The notes under the pieces: model-generated
Database searches by the model: none
What the model saw: only the letters and a program-made list of their open reading frames with translations
What the model was told of the DNA's origin: nothing
Assembly (NCBI GenBank): GCA_003483885.1
Contig: DMXI01000624.1
Coordinates: 1-14,557 of the forward strand
Direction: 5' to 3'
From: Microscillaceae bacterium
GTDB taxonomy: Bacteria > Bacteroidota > Bacteroidia > Cytophagales > Microscillaceae
Length of the DNA stretch: 14,557 nt
Made by a program: the position numbers and the translations under genes
Shown here: in pieces, positions 8,111-14,413 of the stretch
Numbering within the stretch: position 1 is the stretch's first letter
Layout of the letters: every line of letters begins with the position of its first letter

Positions 8111-9136
8111 TTAGCGACAGTTTGTTAGAATATAACGGAAACCTGGATATGTTTCAGCTTGGGTCACTTCCTGGTATTTATTATGTGCCTTATCAAAGAA
8201 AAGGGACGCTGCGTGTGCCCAGAAGTAAGCCCCGTCTACTCTTCTGCTGTAATTCCCTCCTACGTAGCCATCAAACCAAGTCTTTGCTCTGTATTTCTGA
8301 TACGTTTCTACCTCTTTAGTTTGTAACATTAATCTACACGTTTTGCCCCTTGGTATTACCAAGTTACCATAGTAACGCACAACGATTGTTTCAGAATTCG
8401 ACTCGCCAGTCATGGTGGCTACCGCACTGCTAAAACTGTAATTTACTGAACCCGTTAACTTCACCAGTTTAGTAAACTGATATTCTACCGAGAATCCCAA
8501 ATCGATTCCGTGAGTCTTGGTCTTTGTTAATGATGATTCCTCCGTTTTGGTGGCTCTGAGAAAATCACCACCCTGTTGAATTGGCAAATCCGCATTGCTA
8601 GGTGCCGATATTTCCAAAAATGTTACATTTGACCAAGGGGTTTCTACTGTACCAACACCCCCGACTTTGTCAAACCGATAATTTACATGGGCAATCCAGC
8701 CCTGGTTTGAAGAAGCATTGTGACCACTACCAAACTGATGCTCACCAAAACTTACCCCGTCAAGATAACTTGTTGTTCTACCAAACATATCTGAGTATTT
8801 TTGCTTGATCCAACTTAATTGAGAGACCGATCCTCGGTGAGAATTGGCGTAAGCCTCTACCAAAGATCTCGTCACAGGTATTCTTCCACTTACTACCCTG
8901 GCGTTAGATTTGTTTGCGTTACTTGCTACCTGTTTCTTAAATTCGCTCAAAGGGATTTGCTTTCCTTTTTCACCTACTACCACGGCTTCGGAAGCACCTA
9001 CTATTGTTTCAGTATCCAGTACTTCTTGATTTGGGGTTGGCTCAACATTTTCTTGTTTTTTACAACTAAACAGGGTTAAGGTGGCTAACATTGCCGTAAA
9101 GGCAGCTATGCGCACAGTTTTCAAATAACTTTTCAT
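8111..9136 (-). CDS. Lipoprotein with an aerolysin/ETX-MTX2-like beta module
   Basis: 341 residues. The N-terminus has a lipoprotein signal: basic start, hydrophobic core, LFSC with Cys25 as the lipidation site, then KK. It should be exported and lipidated. Residues 30-115 are a low-complexity to helical linker region. From about 165 the chain becomes beta-rich, with alternating Ser/Thr. SSLTKTKTHGIDLGFSVEYQ (201-220) and SVNYSFSSAVATMTGESNSE (230-249) are followed by VVRYYGNLVIPRGKTCRLML (252-271), then a tail ending at YILTNCR. This order (Thr/Ser-rich amphipathic strands, a turn, more Ser/Thr strands, then a VPPGK-like turn) is what I associate with ETX/MTX2 and aerolysin-type beta pore formers. 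Lipid anchoring is unusual for a soluble toxin and could point to surface display or a structural reuse. The ATG at 9134-9136 gives a complete signal. Lipoprotein status is firm; the pore-former similarity is by pattern only and could be another beta-sandwich family. Confidence 0.82.
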   Translation of the reverse strand: MKSYLKTVRIAAFTAMLATLTLFSCKKQENVEPTPNQEVLDTETIVGASEAVVVGEKGKQIPLSEFKKQVASNANKSNARVVSGRIPVTRSLVEAYANSHRGSVSQLSWIKQKYSDMFGRTTSYLDGVSFGEHQFGSGHNASSNQGWIAHVNYRFDKVGGVGTVETPWSNVTFLEISAPSNADLPIQQGGDFLRATKTEESSLTKTKTHGIDLGFSVEYQFTKLVKLTGSVNYSFSSAVATMTGESNSETIVVRYYGNLVIPRGKTCRLMLQTKEVETYQKYRAKTWFDGYVGGNYSRRVDGAYFWAHAASLFFDKAHNKYQEVTQAETYPGFRYILTNCR

Positions 9137-9176
9137 AAAATAAAGAGTAATATAATTTGTGTTTTGTGATTTTTAG

Positions 9177-9196
9177 AAAAAGCTTTGTTGCTTTTT
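9177..9196. repeat. Small hairpin with T-run in the lipoprotein leader
   Basis: AAAAAGC (9177-9183), loop TTTGTT, then GCTTTTT (9190-9196). It resembles a mini-terminator on either strand but lies 41 bases upstream of the lipoprotein start, so on the minus strand it could act in the 5' leader as an attenuator. It may also be chance in A/T-rich DNA. Confidence 0.3.
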
Positions 9197-9203
9197 TATT
9201 GTA

Positions 9204-9223
9204 AATTATCAAGATTGATAATT
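9204..9223. promoter_or_regulatory. Operator-like palindrome upstream of the lipoprotein gene
   Basis: AATTATCA (9204-9211), a four-base spacer, then TGATAATT (9216-9223), a perfect 8-bp inverted repeat. Its location 68-87 bases upstream of the lipoprotein start codon suits a dimeric regulator site near the promoter. No regulator is identified. Confidence 0.35.
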
Positions 9224-9319
9224 GCTTCACTTTACAGTCAATCCTCTACAAACAGGGGGTTGATGAAAGTACCAAGTACATCAGGTATTTACCTACCGAT
9301 ACAAGTCAACTATTTAGTT

Positions 9320-9357
9320 AAAAAGGCCTCCATTAAATCGTTAGATTTATGAGGCTT
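9320..9357 (-). terminator. Terminator-like hairpin on the minus strand in the gene-poor region
   Basis: Read on the minus strand, AAGCCTCATAAATC (9357-9344) and its partner at 9339-9323 form about 13 pairs with three single-base bulges and a four-base loop, followed by a T-run (9324-9320). No confirmed gene lies on this strand just upstream of it. It would end a transcript coming from the right, either the doubtful 62-codon frame or a non-coding RNA. It also sits about 185 bases before the lipoprotein start, so it could be a leader attenuator. Confidence 0.45.
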
Positions 9358-9424
9358 ACCAACTATGTTGCGTTGTATTATGGATGCAATGTAGAGCACT
9401 AATTTTTACCCCCAAAAATTGCAC

Positions 9425-9465
9425 TCCCTCTAAAATCCCTACATGGCATCGCCCATTAGACAAAG
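9425..9465. repeat. Direct repeat copy 1 (41 bp, imperfect)
   Basis: Copy 1 of a pair. Its core CCCTACATGGCAT is shared exactly with copy 2 at 9581-9621, and by my count 34 of 41 positions match. It lies about 290 bp upstream of the lipoprotein gene. It may be a regulator-binding site or a fragment of a dispersed repeat. Confidence 0.6.
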
Positions 9466-9580
9466 TATTAAATACTGATGTTTGAGGCACTTTAAAGCAA
9501 GAAAACAAACCATAACCAAACACCTGATTATCAATGAATTAACAACCAAAACAATATTATTCATTCTCCAGACCTGCTCT

Positions 9581-9621
9581 TCCCTTTAAAACCCCTACAT
9601 GGCATTACCCAATAAGCAAAG
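9581..9621. repeat. Direct repeat copy 2 (41 bp, imperfect)
   Basis: Copy 2, offset exactly 156 bp from copy 1, with the same CCCTACATGGCAT core. The nine bases GGCATTACC inside it (9601-9609) occur again at 9919-9927, in the region upstream of the response regulator gene, which suggests a shared short motif. Confidence 0.6.
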
Positions 9622-9683
9622 AGGGTAATTATATAACTTTTCACAGATAGCATATCCTCTATCGTTTCATTCAAATATTAGAT

Positions 9684-9872
9684 TTATCTTTTTCGAACTA
9701 TTTGCTTTACAGGAGGAAATACGGTAGGTATTAAGCTTGATTTAGGCAAATGGCTTTCTTTGCCAACAGGTGTTTTTAGTGGAAAGTCTGGCTTATTTTT
9801 TTGGTAGGGATCGCAGTATTTGAACAAAAGAATACAACAACAAAATAATATAAAAGCGCAATGAAGAGCCAT
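9684..9872 (-). CDS. Possible small membrane protein, 62 residues (doubtful)
   Basis: The frame opens with an ATG at 9870-9872 and encodes a cysteine-rich hydrophobic segment (MALHCAFILFCCCILLF), then a polar, proline- and lysine-rich tail ending in RKR. That layout fits a small single-pass membrane peptide. Against it: no recognisable ribosome-binding site, no known family, a cysteine-rich helix that low-complexity DNA can produce by chance, and no gene partner on the same strand. An inverted repeat (9879-9909) lies just upstream of its start. Confidence 0.22.
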   Translation of the reverse strand: MALHCAFILFCCCILLFKYCDPYQKNKPDFPLKTPVGKESHLPKSSLIPTVFPPVKQIVRKR

Positions 9873-9878
9873 TGGTTC

Positions 9879-9909
9879 GAATGGTTACTATAACATATTG
9901 GAACCATTC
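9879..9909. repeat. 8-bp inverted repeat upstream of the response regulator gene
   Basis: GAATGGTT (9879-9886), a 15-base spacer, then AACCATTC (9902-9909). It lies about 160 bp upstream of the response regulator ATG and could be an operator for it. It also directly precedes the doubtful 62-codon frame on the other strand. Confidence 0.35.
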
Positions 9910-10070
9910 CTTATAGCAGGCATTACCTGACTTTTATCATAGGGAGGTATTGTATATTGTTATTTTATAAGTAAATTAATACTATTAAAATCGCTAAAAG
10001 ACATCAACAACCCTAATCACTCAACTACATTCAAATATTGACGAATTATATTACATTAACTACCCTCAAA

Positions 10071-10925
10071 ATGATTCATACTAAATCAACCAAGCCTAAG
10101 CGTATCTTGGTAGTAGACGATGACCCGTCTGTTATCAAAGCAGCCTTTAGGTGTTTTTCGGGTACTCACCCAAAATACGATTTATGGAGTGCCCCTGAAG
10201 GCCAAGTAGCTCTTCAGCTTGCGCTCGATCAACTTCCCGACTTGATTATTACTGATTGGCAAATGCCAGGGCTTAACGGCATAGAGGTCATACAACATCT
10301 ACAAGCGCAAGAAACCACTCAACATATTCCAGTAATCATTACTACTGGGGTAAATGTAGAAGATGCCCACTTGGAAAAGGCGCTTGAAGCTGGCGCAGTA
10401 GATTACCTACGTAAACCCTTTAGCAAGGTAGAATTATTGGCACGCTCCAGAACAGCTTTGCGCCTGGCCGAACTGCACAAACGGGAGAAGCAATTGATGC
10501 AATCGGTCATTGATCACAAAGATCGAGAGCTGTCTAGTACTATGATCCAGGTAGTACAAAAAAACAAGTTACTGACCAATATACAACAGAAGCTAGATCA
10601 GGCTTCTACTGCTCCCTACCCTTTGCAGAGTCTTAGTAAAACTATTCGAGAAAACCTCCAATCGGATAATGATTGGGATAAATTTAAACTTCATTTCGAG
10701 GAAGTACATCCAGATTTTTTTACTCGTTTAAAGGCCGAGTTTCATCACCTTACCGCAAATGATTTAAGATTATGTGCTTACCTGAAGATTAACTTGGCGC
10801 ACAAGGATATCGCTCAGCTATTGCATATTTCTTACAAAGGCGTAGAAACGGCTTGTTATCGAATAAAAAAGAAGCTAAAGTTATCGCCTCAGGAAAAACT
10901 CGGAAGTTTTATTCAGCAGTACTAA
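10071..10925 (+). CDS. Response regulator: receiver, coiled coil and Bacteroidota-type HTH output
   Basis: 284 residues from the ATG at 10071. An in-frame TTG at 10038 would add 11 residues (MTNYITLTTLK), but these precede the basic leader KPKRILVVDDDPSV that normally opens a receiver, so I prefer the ATG. The receiver (about 8-128) has the acidic cluster DDD at 16-18, phospho-acceptor Asp62 in LIITDWQMPG, the Thr pair at 91-92 and Lys115-Pro116 in YLRKPFSK. A coiled coil follows (about 135-178; HKDRELSSTMIQVVQKNKLL), then the HTH at about 224-280 (HLTANDLRLCAYLKINLAHK, HISYKGVETACYRIKKKLKL). This coiled coil plus LuxR-like HTH pair is the output module of many Bacteroidota TPR or Y_Y_Y sensor regulators; here it is driven by phosphorylation. 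The histidine kinase gene downstream, same strand, is the obvious partner. Target genes are unknown. Confidence 0.9.
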   Translation: MIHTKSTKPKRILVVDDDPSVIKAAFRCFSGTHPKYDLWSAPEGQVALQLALDQLPDLIITDWQMPGLNGIEVIQHLQAQETTQHIPVIITTGVNVEDAHLEKALEAGAVDYLRKPFSKVELLARSRTALRLAELHKREKQLMQSVIDHKDRELSSTMIQVVQKNKLLTNIQQKLDQASTAPYPLQSLSKTIRENLQSDNDWDKFKLHFEEVHPDFFTRLKAEFHHLTANDLRLCAYLKINLAHKDIAQLLHISYKGVETACYRIKKKLKLSPQEKLGSFIQQY

Positions 10926-11147
10926 AATACAATGAGGTGAGGAGCCATATTCCTATGTATCTGCATTTCTTTATATTGATACTGTGAGATAGCACTGCTA
11001 ATGTTGGAAGGCTGTTTTTCAACTTTATTCAATCCTTGATTTCACCTAAAGTATCAAGAAATAGCCTTTTCCTCATTAGGAGAGCACTCATTGCTTCATC
11101 ATTCTTTTTCAGTAACCCAGCATTCCAATTTAATAAAGTTTATCCTG

Positions 11148-11177
11148 TTGATTGCATGGTAAAGGCTGTTCTATTTG
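11148..11177 (+). promoter_or_regulatory. Possible promoter of the histidine kinase gene
   Basis: TTG at 11148-11150 and TCTATTTG at 11170-11177 are separated by 19 bases. This fits the Bacteroidota sigma-A pattern TTG-N19-TAnnTTTG except for the second base of the -7 box. It would give a leader of roughly 40 bases before the ATG at 11226. The -7 box falls mostly inside the loop of the inverted repeat at 11157-11192, which would allow direct repression or activation. Confidence 0.35.
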
Positions 11178-11192
11178 TAACAACCTTTACCA
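11157..11192. promoter_or_regulatory. 14-bp inverted repeat (operator or leader hairpin) before the kinase gene
   Basis: TGGTAAAGGCTGTT (11157-11170), an 8-base spacer, then AACAACCTTTACCA (11179-11192); 13 of 14 positions pair. It ends 33 bp before the kinase start codon. No T-run follows, so it is not a standard terminator. It could be an operator for a dimeric regulator, possibly the adjacent response regulator, or an mRNA leader hairpin. Confidence 0.6.
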
Positions 11193-11225
11193 CAAATATG
11201 CTGTCACCACAAAAGCACTTGTCAA

Positions 11226-14132
11226 ATGAAATTCTTTTACCTATGCCTCAGCATTTGCTTGTTGCCTTATGCTGGCTTGTGTCAAAACAAACACACCATA
11301 GATTCTTTGCAAAAGAAACTCAAAACTGGTATTTCGGTAAAGCAAAGCGTAGATATCTATAATCAATTGTCTAAGGAATATGCCGTTGATTCGGTAAAGG
11401 TTATAAACTATACTAGTCAAGCCATCCAATTGGCCAAAAAAATTGATTATCAAGCTGGGATAGCCGATGCCTGGTACCGATTGGCTTGTTTCAAATTATA
11501 CCGAAAAAGCTTTCCTGAAGCTGCAAAACTTTTAGATCAAGTTTTGAAAATCGCCCAAAAAGCCGATTATAAAAAAGGACTAAGCAATGCCTACAATGGT
11601 CTGGGGGATTATTATAAGCTTCGCGGTAAACCTTCTAAAGCCCTGAAAATGTACCAGCAAGCCCTCGATATCAATACCCAAATAGGTAACCAAATAGGGG
11701 TGGCTCAAAGTCTTAATAATCAAGGCATTATATATTCTCACCAAGGCAATTATCCAAAAGCTACGAAAGTATATCAACAAGCCCTTAAAATTACTCGGCA
11801 ATTAAATAGTAAAAGAGGAATGGCTTCTTGCTACACCAATTTGGCCAATATTTATCTGTACCAAAGTAACTATCCTCAAGCATTGAAAATGTACCAACAG
11901 GCACTTAACCTATTTAAACAAATAGGAAAGAAAAAGGGGATTGCAGTTTGCTACAATAACATGGGGGTGATCCATAAACATTTAGGAAATCATGCTAAAG
12001 AATTAGAAATGCATCGCCAATCACTCAAGATTAATCAGCAAATTGGCAATAAAGGAGGATTGGCCCGTAACTACAATAGTCTAGGGAATTTTTACTTCAA
12101 ACGAGGCAATTACCCCGAAGCATTGACAAAATATCAGCAAGCCCTGAAAATGAATACCCAAATTGGGAATCAAAGAAATTTAATAAAAAACCACAGCAAT
12201 ATTGCCAACCTTTATAAACTCAGAGGTGAATATTACAATGCTTTGAAAACATATCAAAAAGCCCTGGTGCTAAGCCAGCAAATTGATAATAAAAGGGAGC
12301 TAGCACACATCTATAATTCCCTGGGGCAAGTGTATCATCAGCTCAACAATAACTCACAGGCCGAAAAAAGCCTTCAAAAAAGCCTTCAAATAAGTCGACA
12401 AATTGGTGATACGAGCAGAATTGCTCAAATCTACCTGGAACTTGGAGAATTTTGTTTGGCTAATGACCAAATAGATCAGGCCAAGGTACATTTTAAAAAA
12501 GCCCTAAAGCTTCATCAACAAAAAGGAGAAAAAGATTTTTCAGCAACAGCCTGGACTAACTTGGGAATTGCTTATTACATGCAAAAAAACTACCCTAAGG
12601 CCCAACAACACCTTGAGCAAGGCAAACAAATTGCCCAAAGAGCGGGAAGGGCGACTATAGTCAGAACCTCGGCAGAGTATTTAGCCAAAGTTTATCAGGC
12701 TACTGGGCAGCTACAAAAAGCCCTGAAAAACCACATACTTTTTAAACAAATGGCCGATAGTCTGCTCAATGAACAAAACATTCGTCAAATTACTCAACTG
12801 GAGGATCGTTTTAAGTTTAACCAAGAGAAGGATTCACTTCAGCGCACACAAATGAAACAAAAAGCGGCCATGCAAGCTCAACTTGCGAAAGAAAAAGCAG
12901 CTCGACAATTTCAGTGGTGGATCAGCATCCTGTCTCTGATTATTTTGGTCATTCTTGGCTTGTTTGCCTTGTCGGTGTGGCGCAGCCAACACTTGCAACG
13001 GAGGTTAAATACCAAGCTAAAAGCCCAAAAAGATGACATTTTGCTAAAAAACCACATCTTACAACAAAACGAAGAAGAGATTCGCTCTAAGGCAGACATT
13101 ATTTTGCACCAGCGAGACACTTTGGCCAATACCAATCAAGCTTTAGAAACCCAAAACCAGATGGTTCAGGAACAAAAGCAAACTTTGGAAAAGGCCTTTC
13201 ATCAATTGAAGGAATTGGACCAGTTTAAGGAGCAAACCACCCACATGATTGCTCACGATCTTAAAAACCCTCTGCAAGCCATTATTACGCTTTCTGAAGA
13301 TACGGTCTTGGCTCAAGACCAACCCACCATTCATCAAGCAGGGCAACGCATGATGTTTTTGATTCAAAATATGCTGGATACACAAAAAATGCAGCAAGCG
13401 CAGCTTTCCCTTCAGCTTCAGCCGCTTTGTTTGCACAAACTGTGTAGCCAAGCCATTGCACAGGTAAGTTGGCTGGCTCAGGCCAAAGGGTTAGATATTC
13501 ACCATCAAGTTCAAGAAACCTTGGCAGTAATGGCTGATCAGGATTTATTGCTTCGGGTGTTGGTCAACTTGCTACATAATGCGTTTTCGTATACCCCAGC
13601 CCCGGGTAAAGTCACGATTCATTACGCTGAAACACTTACTGGCCAGGTTAAAATTAAGGTAACCGATACGGGGGTAGGTATTGCTCCTCAGGAATTGACG
13701 CAGGTTTTTGATCCTTATCGGCATGGCACACTCAGGAAATCTTCCACCGGGCTAGGGCTCACTTTTTGCAAAATGGCAGTGGAGGCTCAAGAGGGACAAA
13801 TTGGGGTAGAAAGCACATTGGGCAAAGGCACTACGTTTTGGTTATTGCTGCCATTGGCAAATACCGAAGCAATACCTACCTCCTCAGAAGATCGCTCCAA
13901 AGCAACACCTTGTGGCTTGGCTCGCCCCACTTTGTCGGAAGAAGAGCAAGCTTTGTTACAACCTTATTTAGAGCAGTTGAAACAACATTCGGTGTATCAT
14001 ATTACCCAGGTAAATGATATTTTGGAGCAAATTGAGGTAGCACAATCTCCGCAAATAGAAGCCTGGAAAGCCACTCTTGAGCAGGTGGTATTTACCCTTG
14101 ATCAGACTCGTTATGAGGAATTGATTCAATAG
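11226..14132 (+). CDS. Sensor histidine kinase with extracytoplasmic TPR domain
   Basis: 968 residues. A signal peptide (MKFFYLCLSICLLPYAGLC, about 1-19, no lipobox) is followed by TPR-like units in exact 40-residue phase (41-520; YxxLGxxYxxxGNYPxALxxYQQAL). Next come a helical stretch, a membrane helix at about 563-583 and a cytosolic coiled coil (about 590-665). The HisKA dimerisation helix has phospho-acceptor His677 in MIAHDLKNPL. The ATPase domain has an N box at LVNLLHNAFSYTP (Asn785), G1 DTGVGIA (814-820), F box FDPYRHG (828-834) and G2 TGLGLTFCK (841-849), so it should be active. The topology puts the TPR sensor in the periplasm. A helical tail (905-968; LQPYLEQLKQ ... RYEELIQ) extends beyond the kinase core. 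The start at 11226 yields a complete signal peptide. The likely partner is the response regulator encoded upstream; the ligand is unknown. Confidence 0.93.
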   Translation: MKFFYLCLSICLLPYAGLCQNKHTIDSLQKKLKTGISVKQSVDIYNQLSKEYAVDSVKVINYTSQAIQLAKKIDYQAGIADAWYRLACFKLYRKSFPEAAKLLDQVLKIAQKADYKKGLSNAYNGLGDYYKLRGKPSKALKMYQQALDINTQIGNQIGVAQSLNNQGIIYSHQGNYPKATKVYQQALKITRQLNSKRGMASCYTNLANIYLYQSNYPQALKMYQQALNLFKQIGKKKGIAVCYNNMGVIHKHLGNHAKELEMHRQSLKINQQIGNKGGLARNYNSLGNFYFKRGNYPEALTKYQQALKMNTQIGNQRNLIKNHSNIANLYKLRGEYYNALKTYQKALVLSQQIDNKRELAHIYNSLGQVYHQLNNNSQAEKSLQKSLQISRQIGDTSRIAQIYLELGEFCLANDQIDQAKVHFKKALKLHQQKGEKDFSATAWTNLGIAYYMQKNYPKAQQHLEQGKQIAQRAGRATIVRTSAEYLAKVYQATGQLQKALKNHILFKQMADSLLNEQNIRQITQLEDRFKFNQEKDSLQRTQMKQKAAMQAQLAKEKAARQFQWWISILSLIILVILGLFALSVWRSQHLQRRLNTKLKAQKDDILLKNHILQQNEEEIRSKADIILHQRDTLANTNQALETQNQMVQEQKQTLEKAFHQLKELDQFKEQTTHMIAHDLKNPLQAIITLSEDTVLAQDQPTIHQAGQRMMFLIQNMLDTQKMQQAQLSLQLQPLCLHKLCSQAIAQVSWLAQAKGLDIHHQVQETLAVMADQDLLLRVLVNLLHNAFSYTPAPGKVTIHYAETLTGQVKIKVTDTGVGIAPQELTQVFDPYRHGTLRKSSTGLGLTFCKMAVEAQEGQIGVESTLGKGTTFWLLLPLANTEAIPTSSEDRSKATPCGLARPTLSEEEQALLQPYLEQLKQHSVYHITQVNDILEQIEVAQSPQIEAWKATLEQVVFTLDQTRYEELIQ
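11346..12785 (+). repeat. 120-bp tandem repeat array encoding twelve 40-residue TPR-like units
   Basis: The TPR region of the kinase gene repeats with an exact 120-bp period from codon 41 to codon 520. A small-residue triplet (GIA, GLS, GVA, GMA, GIA, GLA, and so on) closes each unit at residues 80, 120, 160 and onward with no insertion or deletion. The middle units are also similar as DNA: the YQQAL segment recurs at about 11650, 11770, 11890 and 12130. The outer units, including the first and last two, are the most diverged. Confidence 0.85.
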
Positions 14133-14168
14133 TGAGGCGTTGCTGGATTGCTTAAGGTTTTATTTTGC

Positions 14169-14206
14169 AAAAAGCGGCTTTCTGGATTAGTGGAAAGTCG
14201 CTTTTT
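14169..14206 (+). terminator. Intrinsic terminator of the histidine kinase gene
   Basis: AAAAAGCGGCTTTC (14169-14182), a 10-base loop, and GAAAGTCGCTTTTT (14193-14206) form a 14-bp stem with one G-U pair, ending in a T-run. It starts 37 bases after the kinase stop codon. The A-run on the left arm makes it potentially bidirectional. Stem sequence and the trailing TTGGGTA match the terminator at 7353-7394. Confidence 0.88.
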
Positions 14207-14230
14207 ATTTGGGTAGGCCCCACCCCACTT

Positions 14231-14258
14231 GTCATATTGAACGCAGTGAAATATCTGC
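14231..14258. repeat. Short motif resembling a dispersed Bacteroidota intergenic repeat
   Basis: The segment starts GTCATATTGAACGCAGTGAA and continues ATATCTGC. ATATT (14234-14238) and AATAT (14250-14254) make it a small imperfect hairpin. It resembles the GTCATGCTGAACGCAGTGAA-type segments I associate with repeated intergenic elements in several Bacteroidota genomes; that recollection is not verified here. No function is assigned. Confidence 0.4.
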
Positions 14259-14413
14259 TTGTATTGCCATAACTTGGATTTTTTAACCAAAAAAAAGAAT
14301 ACTAAAGACAGGTCCTCATTATGCTTCCTTGCCCTTGTCTTATCAACAGATTCTTCCTGCGTACTGATCTTTGAGAAATTGTGGAAATACAGCCCCAAAA
14401 GATTGCTTCAGAA

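Larger units (their letters stand above)
9137..10070. other. Gene-poor intergenic stretch with hairpins and repeats
   Basis: About 930 bp between the divergent lipoprotein gene and the response regulator gene. It must hold the promoters of both. It contains several palindromes (9177-9196, 9204-9223, 9879-9909), a minus-strand terminator-like hairpin (9320-9357), a 41-bp imperfect direct repeat pair (9425-9465 and 9581-9621) and one doubtful small reading frame (9684-9872). I see no tRNA or remnant of a known gene. I could not assign promoter elements with confidence. Confidence 0.6.
10926..11225 (+). other. Intergenic spacer between regulator and kinase genes
   Basis: 300 bp without a credible gene. 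A reading frame crosses part of it and continues into the kinase gene in another frame, but it has no family signal and is treated as spurious. I see no U-tract terminator after the regulator gene, so read-through to the kinase gene is possible. The end nearest the kinase holds a possible promoter (11148-11177) and a strong inverted repeat (11157-11192). Confidence 0.5.

Noticed and set aside
9425..9621. CRISPR-like repeat pair
   Set aside because: Only two imperfect copies separated by 115 bp, with no third copy at the same spacing and no cas genes.
9707..9719. AGGAGGAAA-like Shine-Dalgarno site on the plus strand
   Set aside because: No start codon with a meaningful open frame follows at a suitable distance.
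10038..10070. Eleven-codon TTG-initiated extension of the response regulator
   Set aside because: The extra residues are not receiver-like; the ATG at 10071 places a normal short basic leader before the first receiver strand.
11035..11058. CTTGAT ... ATCAAG inverted repeat as a terminator of the response regulator gene
   Set aside because: Only 6 bp with a 12-base loop, no T-run, and more than 100 bp after the stop codon; chance is the likelier explanation.
11036..11362. 108-codon plus-strand frame overlapping the start of the kinase gene
   Set aside because: It has no family signal, overlaps the kinase signal-peptide and first TPR coding region in another frame, and covers the inverted repeat and putative promoter.
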